NCBI GenBank assembly: GCA_002050365.1
Contig: MWYZ01000076.1
Span: 1-64,000 of the forward strand
Direction of reading: 5' to 3'
Source of the DNA: Acidobacteria bacterium 28-1
GTDB lineage: Bacteria; Acidobacteriota; Blastocatellia; Pyrinomonadales; Pyrinomonadaceae
Length of the DNA stretch: 64,000 bases
Position 1 is the first letter of the stretch. Each line of letters starts with the position of its first letter. This document shows, piece by piece, positions 24,735 to 36,200 of this stretch. Made by a program: the position numbers and the translations under genes. The notes under the pieces are model-generated. The model worked only from the letters and a program-made list of their open reading frames with translations, did no database searches and was not told where the DNA came from.

Positions 24735-25002
24735 AAAGCCTCCTACTAAGTTAGTTAAATTTTTCTTTGTTAAGTTTTGGAGAGAGTTCATAACATTACA
24801 ATTAAGTTGTTTCGCAAAAATTGTGCCGAAAAGGATAAAGTTCTTATTTTTAATGTTTTAGAAGAGAAAAAAACATTTGGATTAAATTTTGATATTAAGA
24901 GTGTATTAAATTTTGACACCAAGCATTTTAGTCAATACGAAGTAGAAGGCGATGAGTTTTGCATAAACTTATCGCCTTCTACTCGTATCAATTTATTAAA
25001 AC
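24735..25002. other. Intergenic region with long hairpin
   Basis: Arms 24936-24953 and 24971-24987 pair over ~17 bp (AGTAGAAGGCGAT / ATCGCCTTCTACT) 16 bp after the sppA stop on the minus strand. It is a probable terminator, although the T tract is weak. The rest is AT-rich leader for the secreted protein. Confidence 0.6.
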
Positions 25003-26802
25003 TTATTTTATTTCTAATTGGAACGGCAACATTAACATCGCTTCGCCGTTTTTCATTCGGTCAAAAATTTCGGCGAAACGCATCGTACGGCGGACATCTT
25101 CCGGTAAGGATTCAATTAAGGCTTTTTGTGTTTCCTGCTTTTTGGTTTCGGCAAAAGTGTTGTCTTCACCGCCGAAAATTTTTTCAAGAAATGGTCGCGG
25201 TTCGGGAAAAGCAACTCGTCGGACTTCTTTATCGGCGGCAATCCCGGCTAAACCTTTTGCCACTTCGATAGCTTTTTCGAGTCCGCCGAATTCGTCAATC
25301 AAACCGTTTTGTCTGGCTTGTGTTCCCGTCCAAACGCGACCTTGAGCGATAGAATTCACATCTTCGTCGGTTTTGCCGCGACCTTTTGCGACTTTCGGAA
25401 CGAAATCGTTGTAATAGATTTTATCGGCTTGATCTTGCATTTTGGCGCGTTCTTCCGGCGTCCATTTTTCGGTTTCGCGGAAGATGCCCGCGTTTTTGCC
25501 GCGCATTACATATTCGTTTGTTACTCCAATCCAATCATAAAAACCTTTGACTACAGGTTTTCCGAGAAAAACGCCGATTGAACCGGTAACTGTTGTCGGT
25601 TCGGCGACAATTTTATGAGCGTTGCAGGCGATATAATAACCGCCGGAAGCCGCAACGTCCGCCATCGAAACGACGACCGGCTTTTTCGCTTTAGCGTTTT
25701 CAAGCGCGTGCCACATTAAATCAGAGGCGAGAGCCGAACCTCCGGGCGAATCAACTCGCAGCACAATCGCTTTGATTGAATCATCGTTTGTCGCATCGTT
25801 GACTGCTTTAACAATCGTATCCGAACCGACCATTTCGCCGCCGAACGCGCTGTTGCTTGATTTACCGACATTGATTGCGCCCGAAGCATAAATAACGGCA
25901 ATCTTCTCGCCGTTATTCAAATTCAACGAATCCGAAGGAACTTCACGATATTCGCTTCCGCTGACCGTGCGAAGTTTATCGTCGGTTTTGTAACCGAGCC
26001 GATTTTTTAATTCCTCATAAACCTGGTCTCGATAACTTGCGCCGTCAATTAATTTTAACGATTGCGCTTCGCCCGCGTGATACGGCGCATTGTCCACGAT
26101 TGCCGTTACATTTTCAGGCGATAACTTGCGTTCTTCGGCAATCGCATTCGTAAAATGTCCGTAGTATTCGTCCAAAATGGCATTGATAACCTCGCGCTGT
26201 TCGGGCGACATATCTTTGCGCGTATATTGGTCGGGCGCATTTTTGTATTTGCCGATTTTGATAACTTCCGGCTCGATGCCCAGTTTATCGAGCGAACCGC
26301 GATAAAACATCGCTTCCGCTGCGAAACCGTTGATGTATAAATCGCCGGCGGGCGGCAGGAAAACTTTCTCCGTCGCGGTGGCGATGTAATATTCTTTATT
26401 CATTCCGAGTTCCATAAACGAATAAATCGGCTTGCCGGAAGCGCGAAAATCTTTAATCGCATCGCGCAGTTCGTCCGCTTTGCCCCAACCGATTTGCGGA
26501 AACTCAATATCAAGCAGAACCGCGCCGACGCGCGAATCAACTTTCGCTTTCCTAAGCTGTGTCAAAAGGCTCGTAAAAGATTGCGGCTGATTAATTCCGA
26601 ACAATTTCGCCGTCCGGTCTTCAGGCGCGTAATCAGGCAACGTCCCGGAAACTTTTAGGATTAAAACGCTGTTCTCAGGCACATCGGGCTTACCTATTGA
26701 TTCGGCTAAAATCGCAATTCCGATAATCGCAACTAGAAGAACGGCGAACAGTGTTCCGCCGACGATGAGAAGTATTTTTGCTGTTTTTGACATTGCCATC
26801 AT
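25003..26802 (-). CDS. sppA: Signal peptide peptidase SppA (long form)
   Basis: 599 residues with an N-terminal membrane helix (ILLIVGGTLFAVLLVAIIGIAIL). There are two tandem S49 domains (~55-290 and ~300-560), as in the 67-kDa type. The catalytic Lys is expected in IKIGKYKNAPDQ and the catalytic Ser in ADVAASGGYYIA. It cleaves leftover signal peptides at the inner membrane, working as a tetramer in the family. The start is either of two adjacent ATGs; ribosome-binding site is weak. Confidence 0.95.
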   Translation of the reverse strand: MMAMSKTAKILLIVGGTLFAVLLVAIIGIAILAESIGKPDVPENSVLILKVSGTLPDYAPEDRTAKLFGINQPQSFTSLLTQLRKAKVDSRVGAVLLDIEFPQIGWGKADELRDAIKDFRASGKPIYSFMELGMNKEYYIATATEKVFLPPAGDLYINGFAAEAMFYRGSLDKLGIEPEVIKIGKYKNAPDQYTRKDMSPEQREVINAILDEYYGHFTNAIAEERKLSPENVTAIVDNAPYHAGEAQSLKLIDGASYRDQVYEELKNRLGYKTDDKLRTVSGSEYREVPSDSLNLNNGEKIAVIYASGAINVGKSSNSAFGGEMVGSDTIVKAVNDATNDDSIKAIVLRVDSPGGSALASDLMWHALENAKAKKPVVVSMADVAASGGYYIACNAHKIVAEPTTVTGSIGVFLGKPVVKGFYDWIGVTNEYVMRGKNAGIFRETEKWTPEERAKMQDQADKIYYNDFVPKVAKGRGKTDEDVNSIAQGRVWTGTQARQNGLIDEFGGLEKAIEVAKGLAGIAADKEVRRVAFPEPRPFLEKIFGGEDNTFAETKKQETQKALIESLPEDVRRTMRFAEIFDRMKNGEAMLMLPFQLEIK

Positions 26803-26944
26803 TTTATAATTGTTACTCTAAAGGAAAATTTACTTTATTTATTTACGTTTGAAAAATGAAAAGGTTTTGTTTGAGAAATTTATCAAATAAGTTTGTAGAG
26901 GCAGGTCTTGTGCCTGCCGCTTCAATTAACGCTGCAATTTGCGG

Positions 26945-27802
26945 TTAAAAAAGCGAATTTTGCGTTTCCAAACTGCTTGCTTCAACCATTTTTTGCCCGA
27001 ATATATTTTTCAATTTATTGACGCTGGCTGGCGCGTGTCCTTCGTAAAAATTGCTGAAATAGATAAAAATATCTTTCGCTTTTAGCTGCTCAATTTCCGT
27101 TGTCCACATTTGCAAATTTGCATCTTGCGGACGAAGAATTTTGTTGAAACTAGTCAAATTTCGCTCGCCCATAAAGCGAATGTATGCAAAATTAGCTGTC
27201 GGCTTTTGAATCGCTTCAAACATTAATTCGCGCGGAATCCAACTTCCTTCCACAAGACAAAGCGCAATCTTATTTTTCTCTAATTCTTCAAACGTCCAAT
27301 CAATCATCCATTCCCGATTTCTAAACTCGACGGCAAACCGAATTTTTTTTGGCAGTTCCGCCAAAAATTCGCGCAAGGCTTGCGCGTTTTCTTTTGAGGC
27401 TTCAAAGTTCGGCGGAAGCTGAATCAGAACCGCCCCGAGTTTTTCTTTGAGTAGAAGAACTCTTTCGCAAAATTCCTCCATAATCGGAAACGAAGGCTCG
27501 CGCAAACCGTATTCGTGCGTGATTTCCTGCGGCATCTTTAACGAAAATGTAAAATGTTCGGGCGTTTTTCGATACCAATTTTCAACCGCCGAACTTGCGG
27601 GAATCGCATAGAACGTCGAATCAACCTCAATCGTGTCGAAAATCTGCGCGTAAAGCACGAGCATTTCATTCGACCGTGTTCCGCGCGGGTAAAAAACCGT
27701 CGCGCCGTCGGCTTTCGTCGTCCAATCATCATAATTCCAGCCCTGACAACCGACGTGGATTTGCAACCTCAAAACTGCGTTCCGCGATTTTTCATTTAGC
27801 AT
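26945..27802 (-). CDS. DUF72-domain protein (TIM-barrel fold)
   Basis: 285 residues. Family pattern: IHVGCQGWNYDDW, FDTIEVDSTFYAIPASSAVENW, FTFSLKMPQEITH, LGAVLIQLPPNF, RFAVEFRNREWM, FAYIRFMGERN, and DIFIYFSNFYEGHAPASVNKLKNI. DUF72 proteins are common single genes with a barrel fold. The reaction is not established. Confidence 0.92.
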   Translation of the reverse strand: MLNEKSRNAVLRLQIHVGCQGWNYDDWTTKADGATVFYPRGTRSNEMLVLYAQIFDTIEVDSTFYAIPASSAVENWYRKTPEHFTFSLKMPQEITHEYGLREPSFPIMEEFCERVLLLKEKLGAVLIQLPPNFEASKENAQALREFLAELPKKIRFAVEFRNREWMIDWTFEELEKNKIALCLVEGSWIPRELMFEAIQKPTANFAYIRFMGERNLTSFNKILRPQDANLQMWTTEIEQLKAKDIFIYFSNFYEGHAPASVNKLKNIFGQKMVEASSLETQNSLF

Positions 27803-28221
27803 CTTTTTTATCTTTTATAGCTTCTACAGTAGGCAACTTCACTTTACTCAAGGCGATAACACTTTTTTGTGAAGTCTGCTATTACTAACACTATCCTATT
27901 TTCAGGAAATAAGTCATATCCATTTTTTCGTGTTTATTTACATTTATTCATATATTTTGAAAAACCATGTAAGTATTCAATTTTTGGTCGAAAATTTTTT
28001 CACCTACTATTTAATTATAATTTCTTACTAATTAAACAATATATGCTCTCTAAAACAAAAAGTTGCCTTCCTGAAAACTTTTTAGGAACAATAATTGTAT
28101 GTAGGAGAAAACTTACAAATTCGTATTTAAGCAAAACTGTTTGTTAAAATACGCTAAATACTCAAATTGGAAAACCTGTTTTAGTTTATTTGTCAGAAAT
28201 ATAAAAATGAAGGAGTTGTTC
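27803..28221. promoter_or_regulatory. 418-bp AT-rich intergenic region upstream of TonB receptor 1
   Basis: Divergent region between the DUF72 gene and the first receptor. I looked for a sigma-54 GG-N10-GC element because NtrC-type regulators follow, and did not find a convincing one. No gene seen. Confidence 0.4.
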
Positions 28222-31200
28222 ATGAAAATAGATTTAAAGGAAAAATTCAATAAAAGATTATTCCGTATTGGTGGGTTTGTTCTGGCATTAGCATTTATGC
28301 TTTTTGCAGGACATAATATATTCGCGCAAGGAACGCGCGGAACAATTAAAGGGACTGTTGTTGATCCGAGCGGAGCGGTTGTTCCGAATGCTACCGTTAG
28401 TTTGGTTGACGCAGTTAAAGGAACTGAGGTTCGGTCAGTTCAATCTGATGATTCCGGGGTTTATCAATTTCTGGAAATCGAACCCTCCACCTATAATGTG
28501 GTCATAACTGCCGCCGGATTTTCGGAAGCCAGAATCGTTGACGTGAAAGTCGAGCCGAATCGTAACGTCGAACTCGACGCGACGAACTTGGCGGTGAGCG
28601 GAGCGACAAATGAGGTTACCGTAACGGCGGGAGCCGAGTTAATTGATAAAGAATCGGCTACTTTGGGAACGACCGTTGACCGTCAAAGAGTCGAAGGTTT
28701 GCCGCTCAACGGAAGAAACGTGCTTGACTTAGCATTGCTTCAACCCGGAGTTGCACCAGCATCAGGCGGTTTCGGAAGCGGCACCGGTATTCGAGTAAAT
28801 GGCAGCCGCGGCGTAGAAAACAATGTTACTTTAGATGGTGCTAATAATAATGAGGTGGCAGTTGGCGGCACTACCGGAGGACAACCGCGTCCTGATGCGG
28901 TACAAGAATTCCGTTTGTTAACGTCAAACTTTGAACCGGAATTTGGACGTAATACCGGTGCTATTATTAATGTTGTAACCAAATCAGGAACGAACGATTA
29001 TCATGGAAACGCACGCTTTTTCTACCGCGGGACCGAACTTTCTGCCGCGCGTTTTCTCGATAAAGCCATTCCTGGAACAAGACCAGCCGGTTCGGATTTC
29101 CGCCGCAAGTTTGACCGTAAAGAATACGGCTTTAATATTGGCGGTCCGATTCCTTTCTTAGACTTCGGCGAAGGCGGTCCGGTTACCAGTAGCGGTAGAG
29201 ATAGAACTTTCTTTTTTGCTGACTATGAACGTCGTTACCAAGTATTCGGTCAATCACAAACATTGCCCGCTTTGCCGACGGCGAATGAAAGAAACGGTAT
29301 TTTCAGTAGAACAATTATTGACCCGGCAACCGGAAATCCTTTTCCGAATAATACTATTCCAACCAATCGTATTTCGCCGATTGCACGTTTTTACCTGGAC
29401 TTTATACCCGCTGCGAACGCAAGCGGACAAGCACAGGTAAGTGCTAATCAATTAACCGAAAATAATTACTTCACCGCGCGTGTTGACCACAATATATCAC
29501 AGAATCATCTTTTGAATTTTACATACAATTTCTTTGATTCTGACGTTTTTTCACCGTTTGCTTTCGGCGGATCAAATGTTCCCGGCTTTGGGGCTTCCGA
29601 CTTGCGCGAAACTAATAACTATATCGGACGATATACTTATGTTATTTCGTCAAATTTAGTCAATGCGTTGTTGGTCAGCTATTCAACAAACGAACAACCC
29701 GGCGTCGCTCCGGTTAATACGACCACTCCGGCACAAATCGGATTTACCGGTAATTTCGTCGCTAACTCGGCTTTTGCCGGACCGCCTTCGATTAGGTTAA
29801 ATGAACGTGGTATCACTTTGGGTAACTCGATTCAAGGTCCGCAGAGAAGGTTCACGGAAAACATGCAAATCCAAGATTCTCTGAGTTGGGTTGTCGGTTC
29901 ACACCGAATGAAATTCGGCGTTGATGCTACTAAGTATAAACAAGATACGGATTTTCTGTTTATTAACCAGGGTATTTTTACCTTTTCGGGAAATTTCGGA
30001 GGCAATACAACCGGCGATGATTTTGCCGACTTTTTACTCGGCAGCGGTCCGGCAGCAATTCAATTCGGAGCGGCAGGCGCGCGTGATTACCGACAAAGAG
30101 CTGCGGCAATATTTGGTCAAGATACTTGGCGGGCGACAAACAATTTAACCTTATCATATGGTGTTCGTTATGAATACAACTCGCCGCTTAAAGACACACT
30201 TAACCGCGTAGCTTTTTACCGTCCAGGAGCAACTTCTCAACTGCTGACCAGCGGGCAGCTTCAGACACCGGAAGGGCAAGCAATTGTGCTGGGCGGAACC
30301 CGCGCACCAAGAGGCTTGGTATTTGTCGGCGATCCAGACCCAGTTTTAGGCGGAACGGTTCCGGTTGGCGGAACTGAACCGGATAAAAACAATTTTGCGC
30401 CGCGTGTCGGTCTTGCTTATTCGTTTGGCGAAGACAACTTCTTTAACCGCGGATTATTCAAAACGATTTTGGGCGAAAACCAAACAGTTATTCGCGCCGG
30501 ATTTGGTTTGTATTACGGTGCGGTTATCGGTGATACGGCACTGCAACAATTAACGGCTCCCGGCTTTAACGGAACGAATTCATTTTTCTTTCCGGCAAGC
30601 GGAACTTTAGCCGACCCGTTTGCTCCCGATCCGTTCCCCAACTTTAACGGAAATCAAGGTCAAATCACCAATCCTTTTTCGGCAAGTCAATTTAGAATTC
30701 CGACCATCTTGACACAGTTTTCACAGCCGATTGACCCGCGTCTCAGGACACCGCAAACTACGCAATTCAACGTAACTTTGGAACGTGGTTTTGCTAAAGA
30801 TTATGTGGTTGGTTTGAGTTACGTCGGTAGTCGGGGAAGAAAACTTTATATTCGTGAACAAATTAACCCGTCATTGGGAACATTCCTTCCAGGTTCTTCA
30901 AGGCCTGAAGGCGTTGCGACTCTCAATACAACTCAGTTTGGAGTAATTCCGAATGTTACAACCGCCAATGCTAACAGCAGACGTTTGAATAATGATGTTC
31001 AACTTGGCTTAACGGCGTTGACAGCCGGTGGTAATTCGCAATATGACTCGTTCCAAGCAAATTTCCAAAAACGGTTTAGCGACGATGGTTTGCTTTTCCA
31101 ACTTGCGTATACATTCTCGAAGTCACTGACCGATGCTGATACTCAGCGTGGACAACTTGATTTGCTGGATAGAAGTTTTGGTTATGCTCGATCGAGCGAC

Positions 31201-31866
31201 GACCGTCCGCACCGCTTTGTCGGCAGTTTTATTTATGAACTTCCGTTCTTCAAGAATACAACCGGCTTTGTTAAAAGACTGCTTGATGGATTTGGTATTG
31301 GCGGGATTTATCAATATCAATCCGGCGATCTGATTACCGTTGGTAATCCGCTTGACACTACCGGAACAGGCGGAGCGATTTTTAGCTTTGCTGATTTTGG
31401 TGCATCACCATTCCAAGCACTTAGCGGTGTTGAAAATGATCGTCGAGGATTTAATGCAAATGCTTTTCGATCTTTTAACTGCGCTAGAACTGTCACACTT
31501 GTTGGTGCTGCCGGAACAACAGTAGCAAATGTTCTTGGTCTACCGACTGCTGATTGCCCTAATGGTCCCAGACGCGGGACATCGGGTATTAACCAATTCC
31601 GTTTGGACAACCCGCTGAACAATGTTGATGCTATCGTTACCAAGCGCGTCAAATTCTTTAGCGAAAGAAACAACCTTGAATTGCGCTTTGAGGCTTTCAA
31701 CTTGTTTAATACGACCCAGTTCACAAGTATCAATACGAATTTGAACAATGTTTTTCGTAACGCGGACGGCACGATTAATGAAACCGACCCGCGAACGACT
31801 TTCGGCAGATTTACTGATACACGTGAATCACGTTCAATTCAACTTGGGGTTCGGTTAAACTTCTAA
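28222..31866 (+). CDS. TonB-dependent receptor with carboxypeptidase-regulatory domain (copy 1)
   Basis: 1214 residues from ATG 28222, AAGGAG 6 bases upstream. The signal peptide ends near residue 40 (FAGHNIFAQG). Residues ~40-125 are a CarboxypepD_reg beta-sandwich (TIKGTVVDPSGAVVPNATV). The plug follows (~150-260: EGLPLNGRN, VNGSRGVENNVTLDGANNNE, DAVQEFRLLTSNFEPEFGRNT), then an Oar-like barrel ending in QLGVRLNF. It is an outer-membrane transporter of a large substrate such as polysaccharide fragments; the substrate cannot be told. A terminator follows, then a truncated response-regulator gene. A second, clearly diverged receptor starts 1.4 kb downstream. Confidence 0.93.
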   Translation: MKIDLKEKFNKRLFRIGGFVLALAFMLFAGHNIFAQGTRGTIKGTVVDPSGAVVPNATVSLVDAVKGTEVRSVQSDDSGVYQFLEIEPSTYNVVITAAGFSEARIVDVKVEPNRNVELDATNLAVSGATNEVTVTAGAELIDKESATLGTTVDRQRVEGLPLNGRNVLDLALLQPGVAPASGGFGSGTGIRVNGSRGVENNVTLDGANNNEVAVGGTTGGQPRPDAVQEFRLLTSNFEPEFGRNTGAIINVVTKSGTNDYHGNARFFYRGTELSAARFLDKAIPGTRPAGSDFRRKFDRKEYGFNIGGPIPFLDFGEGGPVTSSGRDRTFFFADYERRYQVFGQSQTLPALPTANERNGIFSRTIIDPATGNPFPNNTIPTNRISPIARFYLDFIPAANASGQAQVSANQLTENNYFTARVDHNISQNHLLNFTYNFFDSDVFSPFAFGGSNVPGFGASDLRETNNYIGRYTYVISSNLVNALLVSYSTNEQPGVAPVNTTTPAQIGFTGNFVANSAFAGPPSIRLNERGITLGNSIQGPQRRFTENMQIQDSLSWVVGSHRMKFGVDATKYKQDTDFLFINQGIFTFSGNFGGNTTGDDFADFLLGSGPAAIQFGAAGARDYRQRAAAIFGQDTWRATNNLTLSYGVRYEYNSPLKDTLNRVAFYRPGATSQLLTSGQLQTPEGQAIVLGGTRAPRGLVFVGDPDPVLGGTVPVGGTEPDKNNFAPRVGLAYSFGEDNFFNRGLFKTILGENQTVIRAGFGLYYGAVIGDTALQQLTAPGFNGTNSFFFPASGTLADPFAPDPFPNFNGNQGQITNPFSASQFRIPTILTQFSQPIDPRLRTPQTTQFNVTLERGFAKDYVVGLSYVGSRGRKLYIREQINPSLGTFLPGSSRPEGVATLNTTQFGVIPNVTTANANSRRLNNDVQLGLTALTAGGNSQYDSFQANFQKRFSDDGLLFQLAYTFSKSLTDADTQRGQLDLLDRSFGYARSSDDRPHRFVGSFIYELPFFKNTTGFVKRLLDGFGIGGIYQYQSGDLITVGNPLDTTGTGGAIFSFADFGASPFQALSGVENDRRGFNANAFRSFNCARTVTLVGAAGTTVANVLGLPTADCPNGPRRGTSGINQFRLDNPLNNVDAIVTKRVKFFSERNNLELRFEAFNLFNTTQFTSINTNLNNVFRNADGTINETDPRTTFGRFTDTRESRSIQLGVRLNF

Positions 31867-31888
31867 TTTGAATTAATTTGATTATTTT

Positions 31889-31920
31889 GCCTGTCAGTAT
31901 AACTGACAGGCTTTTTTGTT
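31889..31920 (+). terminator. Rho-independent terminator of receptor 1
   Basis: GCCTGTCAG / CTGACAGGC arms (31889-31897, 31903-31911), TATAA loop, then TTTTTT. It is 22 bp after the receptor stop. Confidence 0.92.
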
Positions 31921-32005
31921 TTAAATCCCAAACAAAAATTTCCAAAGTAACAACACATATATCAACTAAGTTTTTAAATAAAACTTTGTTATATTTAAGT
32001 AATAT

Positions 32006-32989
32006 ATGGCGAAAAAAGGTTCTGTTTTAGTTTGCGACGACGAAGAGATAATGCGCGACGTTTTGGAAACAATTTTAACGGGCGCGGGTTACAAAGTTGA
32101 TTTGGCAAAGACGGGCGAAGAAGCCGTCGAAGCATATGAGCAGAAAAATTACGATGTCGTCCTTATGGACGTTTCGATGCCGGGCAAAGGCGGTTTGACC
32201 GCGCTCGAAGAAATTATCCGAATGGATGCGGAAGCCGTCGTTTTGATGGTTACGGCTTACGCCACGTTCGACACGGCGATTTCCGCTTGGGACAAAGGCG
32301 CGGCGGGCTGCATTCGGAAGCCTTTTCAAAACGAACAGATTATTGCCCTCGTCGCTCGCGGCATAAAACAACGCCGCAAAGAAGAAGAGCGTGTTTCCTT
32401 AAGGCAAGCGATGACGCGCTCGGTCAAGCGCGATGCGATTATCGGGCGTTCCGAACAAATGGAAAGTGTCTTTCGCCTGGTCGAGAGAGTCGCGCCGGCG
32501 CGTTCGACCGTTCTTGTTACAGGCGAATCGGGAACAGGAAAGGAACTCCTCGCCAAATCAATCCACGAATCTTCTCTCCGCGCCGACAAACCGTTTGTGG
32601 TTGTTAATTGTTCAAATATTCCATCGGAACTGCTCGAATCGGAACTTTTCGGACACACGAAAGGCGCATTTACGGGAGCAGTTGCCGCCAAAAAAGGATT
32701 GTTTGAAGTCGCCGACACCGGCTCGATTTTCTTGGACGAAATCGGCGACCTTCGTCCTGAAACACAAGTTCGTCTGCTGCGCGTCATCCAAGAGCGCGAA
32801 TTCACGCCGCTTGGCGAAACCGCAACTGTTAAAGTTGACGTGCGAATCATCGCCGCCACCAATGTTGATTTGAAGGAAGCCGTCAAAAACGGCACGTTCC
32901 GCGAAGATTTATATTACCGTCTGTTGGTCGTGCCGATTGAACTTCCGCCGTTGCGGACGCGCTGCGAAGATTCTGTCGCTCGCACATAA
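32006..32989 (+). pseudogene. Truncated sigma-54-dependent response regulator (copy 1)
   Basis: 327 residues, against 469 in the copy at 36885. Receiver domain 5-118 with D55, T83 and K105. AAA+ domain with Walker A GESGTGKE (173-180), GAFTGA loop (220-225) and Walker B IFLDEIGD (241-248). About five residue differences separate it from copy 2 up to residue 320. Then a 2-bp loss (GAAGAT-TCTG versus GAAGATATTCTG) shifts the frame, and similarity ends after ~20 bp. The end of the AAA+ domain and the Fis-type DNA-binding domain are missing. It cannot bind DNA through its own domain; it may be inert or interfere with copy 2. Confidence 0.85.
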
Positions 32990-33286
32990 TCAAATTCACA
33001 ACGCTAAAGAGTTCCCATTTAATTCCTTATCTAATAGTAGCTATTCAATTTTTTGGATAAAAGTTCGATTATTTGAACAGTATTTGCTGCTCCAATATCT
33101 ACCAATACTTACTTTCTTATTATACCTGCACGATTACTCGGTAAAACTTCTAGTCTTAATCTTTGAAGTTTCATATTCAATTAAGGGAACGGACTTTGCG
33201 TAAAGGTTGAAATAGCCTGTTAAAAACTAACATTAAAACCTGATGTTGATTCAACGACAGTGAAAAACAAATTTTGGAGGAATATA
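32990..33286. other. Intergenic region after the truncated regulator
   Basis: About 300 bp, AT-rich, no longer similar to the regulator tail at 37860-38294. It holds the leader of receptor 2, with GGAGG at 33277-33281. No other feature seen. Confidence 0.5.
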
Positions 33287-36200
33287 ATGGATAAGTTTAT
33301 TTTTTTCACGGGATGCAGACGAAAGTTTATTAATCGCCTCACCGCCACAGTGTGCTTGGTGCTTGTAAGTTCTATGCTTGCATTTGCTCAAACCAGCCGC
33401 GGGACTGTAAGCGGAGTTATCAAAGACCAGACCGGAGCCGTAATTCCAGGAGCAGAAGTAACGCTTACAAATACGGATACGACGGTGGCACGGACAGCCA
33501 CAACTAATGATGAAGGATTTTACCGTTTTGACGCGGTTGATCTGGGAAATTATTCGGTGAGTATTGCCGCTCCGAATTTCGGTAAGGCTACCAAAACCGG
33601 CATTATCGTTAATGCTAATCAAACTTCAGCCGTTGATGCTGATTTAATTCCGGGCGGTCAGGAGGTTGTTGTCGAAGTAACCGGCGAGTCGGGCGCGCAA
33701 CTGCAAACCGAAGCTCCGGTTCGCGGCGGCAACATCTCGACTAGACAAATTACTGAGTTGCCGATTAGCGGCTTGAATCCGGTTTCTTTGGCGTTGACAT
33801 TGCCTGGTGTGTCGTCCAACCGTGGCGGCTTCGGTGTCGGCACATTTTCAGTGAACGGCGCGCGCGGACGCTCCAATAACTTTTTGATTGACGGCACGGA
33901 AAATAATGACATCTCAGTCGCCGGCCAAGGGTTTCAAATAACCAATCAAGATGCCGTGCAAGAAGTTTCGGTGCAAACCGCGAATTACGATTCTGAATTC
34001 GGTCGGGCAGGCGGTGCGGTGGTCAATGTTATCACCCGCGCTGGAACGAGTGAATTTCACGGCACGGCTTCTTTTATCTATGATACAAGCACGGATGACG
34101 CGCTTACCGCTGCGCAATCACGAGCGACTAGGGTGACTAGAGATGGTGCAACCAGTCCGCCGTTTAATGCTCTAATTGTTCCGGCAGGAACTTTCGGTGG
34201 TCCTCTTTTTCTGCCTCATTTTGGCGAAGGCGGACCGGTTTTCGACACCCGACGTGACAAGAATTTCTTTTTCGTTGCGTATCAAGAACAACGCTTTCGA
34301 GAACCGGGTGGTTTTGTCACATTAATTGTTCCAACCGCTGCCGGTCGCGCACAGTTACAGCAATTTGCCGGTAATCCCAACGTGGCGGCATATCTGGCAG
34401 CGACCGCGAGTACAATTGCTCCTATCGCTAATCGAACGGCAATTTCGCTTGACAATTCAAATTTGCCGCCAGCGCAACAAACGCGCGGACAAGTTCAGAA
34501 CGGAACATTTTTCCGCGAATTAGGAACTAGATCAACCGAAAGACAATTTCAGATTCGTACTGATCATTCATTAGGAAGAAATGATCAACTTTCGTTCCGT
34601 TATCTACAAGACAAAGCAGTGCAGCCTGGCGGCGGCACCGCTGGAACTGCTGTATTTGACGGTTTTGATGCTGACTTTTCGCAAACCTATCGCAATTTTC
34701 TAATTGCCGAAACGCACATTTTTTCGTCTTCGCTAACTAACGAATTGCGACTTGCTTATAATCGTATTCAATTGGGTTTTCCAATTGCCGATGCGTCAGG
34801 ACCAGCAGGCACATTACCGCAAATCAATATCTCCAATTTAACCTCAATCGGTGTTTCGGCGGTTTTCCCGCAAGGTCGAACGGCTGATAATTATCAGGTT
34901 CAAGATACAGTAACAAAAATTTTGGGCGATCATACGATTCGCGGAGGTATTGATTACACGAGACAAATTTCTACGCAAGTTGCCCCAGCCAACATTCGCG
35001 GATCGTTAGCTTTTGCGGCAGGTGGAGGCTTTACTTCTTTAGGTAATTTCGTTGACAATTTTGGCGGTTCTAACGGTGCTGCCGCCCGGACTTTCGGCAG
35101 TGCGACATATAATCCGAGTTTGCATCGGATTGCCGGATTTGTCCAAGACCGCTACAAAGCCACGACGGATTTAACCCTGACAGCGGGGGTTCGGTATGAA
35201 TACTTTGGAGTGCCGTTTAACACGCTTCGCACGCCGTCTTTTACGGGTCTCTTTAATGTTGACCCGGTAACACGCACCGGACCTTTTAGCCAACCCAATA
35301 AAGTAGCTAAAGACACCAACAATTTTTCTCCTTCGGTTGGCTTTGCTTATTCACCGTCGTTTTCAAATGGCATTCGCGGCTTTGTCTTCGGTGAAAAGAA
35401 AACCGTTATTCGTGCCGGATATAATATCGGCTATGATTCGTTCTTCAATAACATTGCGTCAAACGCAGTCGCTTCATCACCGAATACGATTGTGACACAG
35501 ACTACTTCTACCGTGAGTGCTACGAATCCGCGTGGTTTGTCTAGCTTTAGCGATCAGTTCCCGACTGTGGCTGCTGCCGTAACACCGCTTAGCGCACAAA
35601 CGCTAATCGCTCCGAATCTGCGGAACCCGTATTATCAAAGATACTCTCTTGGTTTGCAGCGCGAATTGCCATTTAACATTGTAATGGATATTTCGTATGT
35701 CGGTTCAAAAGGAACGAATCTTTACATTAATGAAGATTACAATCCAACTGTTCGACCAGAACTGCGTATAACACCTCCAGGAGTAACAACCGGCTTATCA
35801 GGCAGATTTGATAATCTTCAAGGTCCAAGAACGGTTCGCACCAATGGCGGTGACTCTAACTACAATGCTGGTCAGATTGAAGTTCGTCGTCGCTTTAGCA
35901 ACAATTTCCAGATAACTGGTGCTTACACCTTTTCCAAATTAATCAGTAATGCAGACGAAGTGTTTATCGCCGGATTAGGTTCGGTGGGATCTTCCTTTTC
36001 AGCTATTCCGGCAATTTTCGGTGGTGAGAGAAATGACCGGGCTCTTTCAGTGTTTGACCGAACACATCGCGCCACTTTCACATACGTCGCTCAATCACCG
36101 TTCTTTAAAGAGCAACAAGGTTTTATTGGCAGACTGCTCGGCGGTTTTCAACTTAGTGGTGTAACTACATTTGAGTCAGGTGTGCCGTTTAGCATACTTA

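Noticed and set aside
24777-25271. 164-codon plus-strand frame upstream of and over sppA
   Set aside because: It overlaps the well-supported minus-strand sppA and the hairpin; no motif.
27803-28221. Riboswitch or sigma-54 promoter in front of receptor 1
   Set aside because: No recognisable aptamer or GG-N10-GC element was found by eye.
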